Below are positions 57,241-64,000 of a DNA stretch of 64,000 nucleotides, one piece after another. The position numbers and the translations under genes are program-made. Under the pieces are notes generated by a model that saw only the letters and a list, made by a program, of their open reading frames with translations, was not told the DNA's origin and did no database searches. The DNA comes from Rhizobium phaseoli (lineage in GTDB: Bacteria; Pseudomonadota; Alphaproteobacteria; Rhizobiales; Rhizobiaceae), in assembly GCF_010668805.1 (NCBI RefSeq), contig NZ_WUFT01000015.1:1-64000 (forward strand), given 5' to 3'. Position 1 is the stretch's first letter, and every line of letters begins with the position of its first letter.

Positions 57241-57939
57241 GTCGATACTCAGCCTGTATCCGATGCCGCGCACGGTCTGCAGCCAGACGGGATTGGCCGG
57301 ATCATCCTCGATCTTACGCCGCAGCCGGTTGATCTGCACGTCGATCGTGCGCTCGCCGACCTCTGTGTCGTTGCCGATCAGTTCATGGCGGGGGATCGTA
57401 TCACCGGCGCGCCGTGCAAAGAGCAGCATGATCTCCTGTTCGCGGTCGGTGAGCCGGATCACCTCGCTGGCCTTCTTCAGCTCCTTGCGGGTGAGCGAGA
57501 AAGTATAAGGGCCGAACATCACTTGTTCGATTTTCGGTCCTTCACCACCGGCATTGCGACGGAGGATATTGTTGATGCGCAGCACCAGTTCGCGAGGGTC
57601 GAAGGGCTTGGAAAGATAGTCGTCGGCCCCCGCCTCGAGGCCTTCGATCCGATTGCCCGATTCCGCCAGCGCCGTCAGCATGATGATCGGCACATTCTTG
57701 ATGGCGCGAAGCCCGCGGGTGACGTCTATGCCCGATTCGCCGGGCATCATCACATCCATGATGATCAGGTCGAAATCGAGACCCGTAAGCTTGCGTTGCG
57801 CCTCGGCGCCGTCGGCAGCGACAGTGACGCGGAAGCCGTTCTCGGCGAGATAACGATTGAGCAGCGCGCGGATGCGCGAATCGTCATCGACCACCAGCAG
57901 GTGCGCCGCATCGTCGGAAATACCTGTCTTGACCGCCAT
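57238..57939 (-). CDS. OmpR-family response regulator (PetR-like)
   Basis: 233 residues. The receiver domain has LLVVDDDSRIRALLN, the phosphorylated aspartate in LIIMDVMMPGESG (about residue 60), and the lysine of DDYLSKPFDPREL. A linker leads to the winged helix effector (LTDREQEIMLLFARRAGDTIPRHELIG; RTIDVQINRLRRKIEDDPANPVWLQTVRGIGYRL). The gene starts immediately after the MarR gene stop. The MarR/OmpR pair resembles petP/petR of Rhodobacter. Confidence 0.94.
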   Translation of the reverse strand: MAVKTGISDDAAHLLVVDDDSRIRALLNRYLAENGFRVTVAADGAEAQRKLTGLDFDLIIMDVMMPGESGIDVTRGLRAIKNVPIIMLTALAESGNRIEGLEAGADDYLSKPFDPRELVLRINNILRRNAGGEGPKIEQVMFGPYTFSLTRKELKKASEVIRLTDREQEIMLLFARRAGDTIPRHELIGNDTEVGERTIDVQINRLRRKIEDDPANPVWLQTVRGIGYRLSID

Positions 57940-58431
57940 TCAATCCGCCTTCTGTCTGTCCCGCATGCCCCTGAGGAAAGCTTTTACGCCCTCCCGCGAC
58001 TCCGCAGAAGCCCCTTCGAATGCCCGCTCAATGCGGCGCGATTGCGGCTCGGCAAGAGCAAGCGCCAGCTCTCGCCCCGATTTCGTTGGATAGAGCTTGC
58101 GCTGCCGCCGGTCCTCGGGGCCTGCCACCTGGCGAATATACCCTGAATCGATCAGCTGTTTCAGCACCCTTGCAAGGCTCTGCTTGGTAATCCTCAGCGT
58201 ATCGAGAAGATCGGCAACCGTCATGCCGGGGTTGCGGTTGACGAAATGCACGACGCGGTGATGCGCCCGCCCGAAGCCGCTTGTTTCGAGGATGGCGTCA
58301 GGATCCGAAACGAAGTCGCGATAGGCGAAGAAGAACAGCTCGATGATCTCGAAATCGATGATGTCGGTATCTTCCATCGGCATGGCCAGCGGCTCCGGCT
58401 TGCCTGTTTTCGGGCCGGTCTGTCGTGACAC
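57940..58431 (-). CDS. MarR family regulator (PetP-like)
   Basis: 163 residues. A winged helix-turn-helix: GRAHHRVVHFVNRNPGMTVADLLDTLRITKQSLARVLKQLIDSGYI, then the wing PEDRRQRKLYPTKSGREL. Its N-terminus is acidic (MEDTDIIDFEIIELFFFAYRDF). It is the first gene of a three-gene unit with the response regulator and kinase, abutting the regulator start by zero bases, so translation is coupled. It faces the truncated ilvE-like gene across a 240-base gap. Target unknown. Confidence 0.9.
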   Translation of the reverse strand: MSRQTGPKTGKPEPLAMPMEDTDIIDFEIIELFFFAYRDFVSDPDAILETSGFGRAHHRVVHFVNRNPGMTVADLLDTLRITKQSLARVLKQLIDSGYIRQVAGPEDRRQRKLYPTKSGRELALALAEPQSRRIERAFEGASAESREGVKAFLRGMRDRQKAD

Positions 58432-58604
58432 GCGGCATTTCCTTTCTCTTCCCGCCCCCGCGGGAAACTTTCGCCAAGATATGTCAGCTTGTTAGTTTTC
58501 CGGCCTCTGCGGGAGGCCCGCACGGGCTTTTATATCCTTAGCATTTCCCTGGAAACCAAGGCCCGCCCGGCACTCCGACGCAATACGTGATTTTCCCTTG
58601 CGTC

Positions 58605-58613
58605 TGTGGATAA
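58605..58613 (-). promoter_or_regulatory. Isolated DnaA-box 9-mer
   Basis: TTATCCACA on the minus strand, about 60 bases before the ilvE-like start. A single site; relevance uncertain. Confidence 0.2.
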
Positions 58614-58672
58614 AACGTAATGGGGACAACAATCAACAGGCATGGCGCGTGAAGCGCCGGAGGAGACTAGGG

Positions 58673-59299
58673 ATGGCTTCAGTTAACCCGACCGAGAAGC
58701 TGAAGGGCATCCGCCTCGATGTCGCCGAATACCGCCGCCCCGATCCGAAGACGGCGCCCTGCGCCTCCAAGGCCACCGGTCTTTATGTGATCCGCACCAT
58801 TTCCAAGCATGCTGCCGAAGCCAAGGGCTATGCCGATGCGATGATGCTCGATTATCGCGGCCAGGTCGCCGAAGCGACAGACGCCAACATCTTCTTCATC
58901 AAGGACGGCGTCATTCACACACCGACCCCGGATTGCTTCCTCAACGGCATCACCCGCCAGACCGTCATCGAACTTGCCAAACGCCGCGGCAGCGAGGTCA
59001 TCGACCGCGCGATCCTGCCGGAAGAACTTCCCAGCTTCAGCGAGTGCTTCCTCACCGGCTCGGCTGCTGAAGTGACGCCGGTTTCCGAAATCGGCCCGCA
59101 TCGCTTCACGCCGTCGACGATTTCCGAGACGTGGATGAACGACGACAGGAAGGAAGTCTATCCGGCGGCGGTTGCTGCCGGAGAGACCCTTCAAGCGATT
59201 AGCTCAGCAATTCAAAGCGTTACGGCGCCGCACGGCCCAAAGACGCGCGGCGCGAAGCTGAACGCCGGCCGGGCATTTACCGATGCGCCCGCGACATGA
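58673..59299 (+). pseudogene. Branched-chain aminotransferase (ilvE-like) with missing N-terminal domain
   Basis: 208 residues. After MASVNPTEK the sequence is the C-terminal half of a class IV PLP aminotransferase: LKGIRLDVAEYRRPDPKTAP, the cofactor lysine in CASKATGLY, EATDANIFFIKDGVIHTPTPDCFLNGITRQTVIELA and SGSAAEVTPVSEIG-like segments. Full-length relatives have roughly 130 more N-terminal residues (domain 1). The MASV start, with GGAGG upstream, survives, so an in-frame internal deletion is the simplest history. Changes at conserved places (TDANIFF for TGANIFF) and an unusual tail suggest decay. Without domain 1 it cannot be a normal transaminase. Confidence 0.8.
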
Positions 59300-59546
59300 C
59301 CAGTCCGGCGAGCGTCGACAGAATGCCGCCGCCGATCAGGCCGCCGATACCGTCGGCGATCAGGCCGGTCACAGCCGCCTCCCCGCCAACCATGCTGAGC
59401 AGCATGCCGCCGCCGATGCCGCCGATCGCGCCGGCGATCGTACGGGCGACGACGTTGATCGCATTCTGCTTCAAGGCGGCGCTCGCAGCATTGCCGCCGA
59501 TGGCACCGGCAATCAACTGTGTGACGAGTGGAAGTAGCGCTTCCAT
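59277..59546 (-). CDS. Glycine-rich small membrane protein, unknown
   Basis: 89 residues from the ATG at 59544-59546, with GAGGAGGAAAG upstream; a longer reading adds an unrelated basic stretch. Two hydrophobic Gly-zipper segments (TIAGAIGGIGGGMLLSMVGG and LIADGIGGLIGGGILSTLAGLVM) suggest membrane insertion. Its end overlaps the tail of the truncated ilvE gene by 23 bases, which may mean the ilvE relic has read past its original stop. Function unknown. Confidence 0.7.
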   Translation of the reverse strand: MEALLPLVTQLIAGAIGGNAASAALKQNAINVVARTIAGAIGGIGGGMLLSMVGGEAAVTGLIADGIGGLIGGGILSTLAGLVMSRAHR

Positions 59547-59735
59547 GACTTTCCTCCTCTGGCGATCTCCCCGATCGCCGTTTATATGCCGAACCTTCGG
59601 CATGTTAGCATTTTATCATATTCAGGAGGAAAGCGTTAAGAAAAAATCAACCCATGCGGGAGGCAAGGGATGAAGCAGACGGGGCTGGAAACGAGGCTGC
59701 CAGCCGACCGCCTCGTTGTGTTTTTACCGGTTACA

Positions 59736-60353
59736 TCACTGATAAACGTAGACGATCCGGCGTGTACCGGGATCGACCAGCACCGGCCGATCGTTGATCC
59801 TGGTATAGCGATACTCGTAATCCGGGATCGTCTGGAAGGTGACGTCGCCAGGGACTTCGGCGCCGACGACGACATCGCCGCCGAGCTGCACCGTCTGGCC
59901 GGGATTGGCGTCGATATAGGTGCGGACCGTTTCGGGCGGAGTAATGGTCTCGACAGCCCCGACCGGGCCGAGCAACTCATCGCCCGGCGCCGGCTGCGGA
60001 TCAACCGGGACGACACTGGCGGTCGATTCGTAGGTCACGACGGGAACGCCGATCTCGGCGCGGTGCTGTTCGACGATGACCTGGCTGCCGCCTTGGTCGA
60101 CCTGCAGATAATCGGCATACACCCAGCCGCGCATGCCGTTGACGTCGACACGGCACCAGCGGCTGCCTTCGATGCAGCCATCAAGCACCGCGGTCGAGCC
60201 GCGCGTGGCAAGACCAACTGCCGGATATTGCGGGCCGGGGCCGGCGCGGACGTTGAGATCGTTGACGGTCGTCGCCGTCATCTCCGCCTGCGCAAGGCCA
60301 CCGGTCGCCAGGAGCGCGACCCCCGCCAGCAGAATGTTTCTCTTCAAGGTCAT
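59736..60353 (-). CDS. SH3-domain and DUF1236 periplasmic protein
   Basis: 205 residues. A signal peptide (MTLKRNILLAGVALLATGGLAQA) precedes a bacterial SH3 domain (DLNVRAGPGPQYPAVGLATRGSTAVLDGCIEGSRWCRV...GMRGWVYADYL). An acidic/proline linker follows, then two DUF1236 repeats (TYIDANPGQTVQLGGDVVVG; YRYTRINDRPVLVDPGTRRIVYVY). Such proteins are common in rhizobia and may bind cell wall or surface partners; the role is not known. AAGGAGACGCTCAC lies upstream of the ATG. Confidence 0.88.
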   Translation of the reverse strand: MTLKRNILLAGVALLATGGLAQAEMTATTVNDLNVRAGPGPQYPAVGLATRGSTAVLDGCIEGSRWCRVDVNGMRGWVYADYLQVDQGGSQVIVEQHRAEIGVPVVTYESTASVVPVDPQPAPGDELLGPVGAVETITPPETVRTYIDANPGQTVQLGGDVVVGAEVPGDVTFQTIPDYEYRYTRINDRPVLVDPGTRRIVYVYQ

Positions 60354-60640
60354 GTGAGCGTCTCCTTAGTTTCGATGGGCTGACAACGCGCGGCATTCCA
60401 CGATGTTCCCAGGCGCTCCGCAGTGCAAAGCGCTACGCTCAGTCGGCATTAGGCAAGCGATTGAATTTTTAGGATAAAATCCGATTTCAATGACATCCAG
60501 CGACAGGGTGGAGATCCATAAACTCTTGTTTCAGCGCGTCTTTTTGCCGTGAACCGCGCCTCTAAGGCAGAAGATTCCGGCTGTCCTTCGCACGGTTTCG
60601 GACTATACCCTGAGCATCCGAGACACCAAGCGAGGCACTT

Positions 60641-61285
60641 ATGGGCATGCTCCAGGCCGGCATCATTCCGGTGACACCCTTCCAGCAGAACTGCACGATC
60701 TTCTTCGATGCAGACACCAAGGAAGGCGTCGTCGTCGATCCGGGCGGCGATGTGCCGCTCATCCTGCAATCGATCGCGGAGAACGGTTTGGTCATCAAGG
60801 AAATCTGGCTGACGCATGGACATCTCGACCATGCCGGCGGTGCCACCGAATTGAAGGAGGCCCTCGGCATCGACGTTGTCGGCCCGCATCAGGACGACCT
60901 GCCGCTGCTGCAGCGGATCGAGACCCAGGCTGAAAAATACGGCATATCGGGCTTGCGCAACACCCTGCCCGACCGCTGGCTGAAGGATGGCGACAAGATC
61001 GCGTTCGGTACCCACGAATTCGAGGTCTACCACACGCCCGGCCACGCCCCCGGCCACGTCATCTATTTCAACCGGACGCAGAATTTCGCCCATCTCGGCG
61101 ACGTGCTCTTCAATGGCTCAATCGGCCGCACCGACCTGCCGGGCGGCAATCATCAGCAGCTTCTCGATTCGATCCGCGACAAGGTGCTGCCGCTCGGTGA
61201 CGACGTCGGTTTCATCTGCGGCCACGGCCCTGGCAGCCGCATCGGCGACGAACGGCGAAGCAATCCGTTTCTAAAGGGTATTTAA
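60641..61285 (+). CDS. MBL-fold metallo-hydrolase (glyoxalase II-like, YcbL type)
   Basis: 214 residues. The zinc-binding motif is WLTHGHLDHAGG (HxHxDH), with further ligands in YHTPGHAPGH, LGDVLF and the C-terminal CGHGPGS. This set matches the YcbL/GloB2 group of type II glyoxalases, which cut S-lactoylglutathione-like thioesters. The ATG at 60641 (MGMLQAG) or the one two codons later may start it; no strong ribosome site. It is solitary and converges on the csaA-like gene. Confidence 0.9.
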   Translation: MGMLQAGIIPVTPFQQNCTIFFDADTKEGVVVDPGGDVPLILQSIAENGLVIKEIWLTHGHLDHAGGATELKEALGIDVVGPHQDDLPLLQRIETQAEKYGISGLRNTLPDRWLKDGDKIAFGTHEFEVYHTPGHAPGHVIYFNRTQNFAHLGDVLFNGSIGRTDLPGGNHQQLLDSIRDKVLPLGDDVGFICGHGPGSRIGDERRSNPFLKGI

Positions 61286-61347
61286 GCCGGTGAAGATCCG
61301 GCAAGAGCGCATCGGACGAAAAGCCGATGAATGGTGTGAGCTTACGC

Positions 61348-61689
61348 TCACATTATCTTGCTACCGTTCGGCACCGGCCGTTCGACGGCAGCAAGCACGA
61401 TCGCGCCGCTCTCATCCTCGAAGCCCAGCGTCAGTACCTCCGAGCGGAACGGCCCGATCTGGCGTGGCGGGAAATTGACGACGCCGAGCACCTGCCGGCC
61501 GATCAGGCTTTCCGGCGTATAATGCACGGTGATCTGGGCCGAGGATTTCTTCGTGCCGATCTCGGGACCGAAATCGATCACCAGCTTGAATGCCGGCTTT
61601 CGCGCTTCCGGAAAGGGGCTGGCCTCGACGATCGTACCGACACGGATGTCGACACGCTCAAAATCGGCGTAGGTGATCTCTTCGGCCAT
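61348..61689 (-). CDS. tRNA-binding protein of the CsaA type
   Basis: 113 residues. An OB-fold EMAP-II-like domain: YADFERVDIRVGTIVEASPFPEARKPAFKLVIDFG, then QITVHYTPESLIGRQVLGVVNFPPRQIGPFRSEVLTLGFED. CsaA proteins bind tRNA-like RNA and unfolded proteins and can help secretion in some bacteria. The gene begins ten bases after the proC stop and is the last of a tight ybjN-proC-csaA unit. No signal peptide. Confidence 0.88.
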   Translation of the reverse strand: MAEEITYADFERVDIRVGTIVEASPFPEARKPAFKLVIDFGPEIGTKKSSAQITVHYTPESLIGRQVLGVVNFPPRQIGPFRSEVLTLGFEDESGAIVLAAVERPVPNGSKIM

Positions 61690-61699
61690 ATCGTCTCCG

Positions 61700-62527
61700 T
61701 CAGCCGGCCAGCTCTTCGGCCCGCTTGCGCGCCGCCGCCAGCGCTGCGTCGAACAGAGGCTGCATGCCGTCTTCGGCCATCAGCACGGCGAGTGCCGCCG
61801 CCGTCGTGCCGCCGGGAGAGGTCACATTCTGCCGCAGCCGCGAAGCGTCGTCGGGGGACTGGTGCAAGAGTTCACCAGCCCCCGCGACTGTTTCCCGCGC
61901 AAGACGCATGGCGAGGTCCGCCTGCAAGCCGAGTTTACGGCCCGCTTCCGCCATACATTCGACGAGATAAAACACATAGGCAGGACCGCTGCCCGAAAGC
62001 GCCGTCACGGCATCGATATCGGCCTCTGCAGGCACCCATTCGACCGGACCCGAGACGCTGAGAAGGGAATGGACACGCTCGCGCTGCAGATTGCTCACCC
62101 CCGAATTGGCAAAGGCGCCGGTGACGCCGCGCCCGACCATGGCCGGCGTATTCGGCATGGCCCGCACCATGGCGGCTTTGCCCAGATGTTTCTCGAGGAA
62201 ACCGAGCGTCTTGCCGGCCGCAACCGAGACGACGACAGTTTCCGGCCCGACGACACTCTTCACCGCCGGCAACACCGTCTCCATTACCTGCGGCTTGACC
62301 GCCAGAAACAGCACGCTTGCCTTCAAATGCGCCGGAGCCGCGATCACATGGGTCGCGCCGGCCTCGTTGATCGTCGCCAGCATCGCCGGCGACGGGCTGG
62401 GATCGACGACAAGAACGGCCGAGCCCGGAACACCGCTTTTCAGCCAGCCGGAGAGCATCGCCCCGCCCATGTTGCCGGCACCGATCAGGACGACGGGGTT
62501 TGTCGAGGAAAAAGCGTTCGCCGGCAT
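61700..62527 (-). CDS. proC: Pyrroline-5-carboxylate reductase
   Basis: 275 residues from the ATG at 62525-62527 (MPANAFSSTNPVVLIGAGNMGGAML). It makes proline from pyrroline-5-carboxylate with NAD(P)H. The Rossmann loop is VLIGAGNMGGAMLSG, the substrate part is RAMPNTPAMVGRGVTG, and the C-terminal dimer domain carries ALSGSGPAYVFYLVECMAEAGRKLGL and QNVTSPGGTTAAAL. Its start is two bases from the ybjN-like stop, so it is translated with that gene. The frame is open upstream but out of character there. Confidence 0.96.
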   Translation of the reverse strand: MPANAFSSTNPVVLIGAGNMGGAMLSGWLKSGVPGSAVLVVDPSPSPAMLATINEAGATHVIAAPAHLKASVLFLAVKPQVMETVLPAVKSVVGPETVVVSVAAGKTLGFLEKHLGKAAMVRAMPNTPAMVGRGVTGAFANSGVSNLQRERVHSLLSVSGPVEWVPAEADIDAVTALSGSGPAYVFYLVECMAEAGRKLGLQADLAMRLARETVAGAGELLHQSPDDASRLRQNVTSPGGTTAAALAVLMAEDGMQPLFDAALAAARKRAEELAG

Positions 62528-62528
62528 C

Positions 62529-63029
62529 TTATGCCTCGCCGACTGTTTCGAACAACACGGCTTCCATCGCCTTCGTCGCTTCCATGCCGGACCAGACGAC
62601 GAACTGGAATGCCTGGAAATAGGCTTCGCAGGTGTCGAGCGCGCTGGAAAGCAGCACTTCGACCTGGCGATTGGTCGGCTCCGCGCCGCCGGCAAGCAGC
62701 AGCGATTGGCGGAAAATGACGACATCTTCCTGGCGCCAGAGGTCGAAATGCCCCATCAGCACCTGCCCATTGATCGCCGAGAGCAGCTTGACCACCTCGT
62801 TGACCCTGATGTCGGGAACTTTGATATCGAAGGCGCAGCCAAGGTGCAGCGCCTCGAATTCCTCCATCCAGGAGAAGGAGACGTGGTAGTCCGTCCAGCG
62901 CCCCTCGACCGTCATCGCGATCTCGTCCTCGCCGGACCGTTCGAACGACCAGTCGTTGTTGGAGGCAACGTACTCGATCATATCGACCGGGTTCGACTGA
63001 CGCTCGACTTCCAATTCCATCAGGTTCAT
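62529..63029 (-). CDS. YbjN domain protein
   Basis: 166 residues from the ATG at 63027-63029 with AGGTG upstream. The YbjN/secretion-chaperone-like fold: PVDMIEYVASNNDWSFERSGEDEIAMTVEG at the N-terminus, DIRVNEVVKLLSAINGQVLMGHFDL and FRQSLLLAGGAEPTNRQVEVLL in the middle. YbjN-type proteins have chaperone-like or regulatory roles; partner not known. First gene of the ybjN-proC-csaA unit. The long region upstream carries no gene. Confidence 0.88.
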   Translation of the reverse strand: MNLMELEVERQSNPVDMIEYVASNNDWSFERSGEDEIAMTVEGRWTDYHVSFSWMEEFEALHLGCAFDIKVPDIRVNEVVKLLSAINGQVLMGHFDLWRQEDVVIFRQSLLLAGGAEPTNRQVEVLLSSALDTCEAYFQAFQFVVWSGMEATKAMEAVLFETVGEA

Positions 63030-63424
63030 GCAGCACCTTCTTGACCGGAACGAATGCGACCTAACTTGGTGTACACACACAAGAAAAGACACACGCAAAT
63101 ACCGGAACCACCACTCGGATGATCGTTGAACCGCTGCCAGACTTAACGCAGATAACCTGCCCGGAGCTTACCAAGTCACTTCGAATCATCATTTAAAATC
63201 AGTGTATAATGCGCCTTGCCCCCTGCCAGCCCCCTGAGGGGAAAATAGGCCGGACCACTGTGGAAAGGCTCTTCGAAATTCAATTCAGAAGGGAGAATAA
63301 GCGACTCTGCGAATTGGCTTTTTTGGCAGTGTCCACAGGTGGAAAAACTCACCTGAATTTTTTGTGACGGATGCGGTGTGTGGCACGAAGGCAACGCCGC
63401 ATCTGCGTCATATCGGGACTTTCA
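63030..63424. other. Intergenic region upstream of ybjN
   Basis: 395 bases with no supportable gene; the ybjN promoter should be in its left part. A 72-codon minus-strand frame here has no recognisable features. The repeat at 63425-63525 follows. Confidence 0.5.
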
Positions 63425-63525
63425 GCCATGTCGCGCAAAAGTGTTCAGCGGCTTTGCGCGACATGCGGGAAAACGAAGACCTGAAGCGCACGGAGCGAAT
63501 CTAAAAAGACCGCGACGCGCTTTAG
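63425..63525. repeat. RIME-like palindromic repeat, family B, copy 4
   Basis: Begins GCCATGTCGCGCAAAAGTG and ends GACGCGCTTTAG. On the minus strand its right end (TAAAGCGCG) supplies the stop codon of the gene at 63522-63782. Confidence 0.85.
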
Positions 63526-63782
63526 TGACCGTCGCCGGCAAGCCTCGCCTCGAGCGCCGCGATGCGGGCGGCAAGCGCCTCGTTCTCGTCGCGCGCCTTG
63601 ATCGCCATCTCGCGCACCGCCTCGAACTCCTCGCGCTTGACGATATCCATGCTGTTCAGCCAACGCTCCGCCTGAGCGTTGAAGGCGGTCTCGATCTCCT
63701 TGCGGACGCCCTGGGCGGCGCCGGCCGCATCGGTCATCAGCTTGGCGAATTCGTCCATGATGCGGTTCGTTCCGGTCGTCAT
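63522..63782 (-). CDS. UbiK-type accessory factor (BMFP family)
   Basis: 86 residues from the ATG at 63780-63782 (MTTGTNRIMDEFAKLM) with GGGAG nine bases upstream; an ATG seven codons earlier is possible. The family is a small coiled-coil protein with amphipathic N-terminal helix (NRIMDEFAKLMTDAAGAAQG) and C-terminal leucine-rich coil (ALAARIAALEARLAGDG). In other bacteria UbiK aids ubiquinone synthesis. The TAA stop lies at the end of a palindromic repeat. Upstream is a possible divergent gene start. Confidence 0.85.
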   Translation of the reverse strand: MTTGTNRIMDEFAKLMTDAAGAAQGVRKEIETAFNAQAERWLNSMDIVKREEFEAVREMAIKARDENEALAARIAALEARLAGDGH

Positions 63783-63984
63783 GGCGGTTTTCTCCCTTCG
63801 CATGAGGTGAATTCAGCCCTTCGGGGCCTCGAAGATTGAGGTAGGGCTTCGCTAGCCGCGATGCAAGCGCTTTGCATGGGATAACCGTGGCTGAACCGGC
63901 TGCGAAAGGGCCATCACGAACAATGGACTTGACCGTCCGGGATCGCGGCGGCATGTTCCGCGCAAACAAACAGGTGGGAAAACC

Positions 63985-64000
63985 TTGCCGACAGCAGCCA
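63985..64000 (+). CDS. Possible start of a divergent gene, maybe lgt
   Basis: A TTG at 63985-63987 with AGGTGGG seven bases upstream, reading xPTAA before the window ends. In related genomes the small accessory gene often faces lgt (prolipoprotein diacylglyceryl transferase). Only five codons are present, so this is a guess from context. Confidence 0.25.

Overview
The window is chromosomal DNA of a fast-growing rhizobium close to Rhizobium etli, R. phaseoli or R. leguminosarum. The evidence is high GC content, protein sequences typical of that group (RpoD, Tdh, Kbl, CarA/B, DctABD, LpcC/LpsB, LsrB), BA14K and DUF1236 proteins, RIME-like intergenic palindromes, and a tandem AbcR-type sRNA pair between lsrB and an arsR gene. 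I see no phage, insertion sequence, CRISPR array, rRNA or tRNA.

Layout. 0-1.1 kb: two tandem TonB-like/DUF930 proteins. 1.9-11.1 kb: a minus-strand block with dnaG, recQ, kbl, tdh, a GFA-type zinc protein and rpoD. 11.8-24.1 kb: an unknown protein, a YqeY-like protein, carA and carB, separated by MATE and MFS exporters, an aldo/keto reductase and a YpfJ-type metallopeptidase. 24.2-26.9 kb: a two-gene cassette (radical SAM protein plus DUF4130-UdgX fusion) with a perfect alphaproteobacterial LexA box at its start. 27.2-36.3 kb: greA-lpcC, dctA divergent from dctBD, then lrp/trxB/lsrB. 36.5-36.9 kb: two AbcR-like sRNAs. 37-41.5 kb: arsR-MFS-old yellow enzyme, a kinase-type resistance protein, and an oxidoreductase divergent from a LysR gene. 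42.7-48.8 kb: GrpB-like and DUF2188 proteins, a ChaA-type antiporter, a sialyltransferase-like plus GT8 pair, a PIN/Phd toxin-antitoxin pair and aatA. 49-55.6 kb: a decayed gene, two small membrane proteins, a PQQ-type sugar dehydrogenase, DUF3052, an EamA exporter, a cold shock gene with a structured leader, a BA14K protein, and an SDR gene divergent from hxlR. 55.7-64 kb: a MarR/response regulator/kinase operon, an ilvE-like gene lacking its N-terminal domain, small envelope proteins, an MBL hydrolase, ybjN-proC-csaA-like operon, and a ubiK-like gene.

How the genes work together. The dnaG-recQ-rpoD block serves replication and transcription; carAB make carbamoyl phosphate; DctBD sense C4-dicarboxylates and activate dctA through a visible sigma-54 promoter; lpcC builds the LPS core; and LsrB is the likely activator of the neighbouring sRNAs. 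The most interesting systems are the LexA-boxed UdgX/radical SAM cassette, the duplicated sRNA units with matching promoters, and the palindromic repeats whose ends serve as stop codons for five neighbouring genes.
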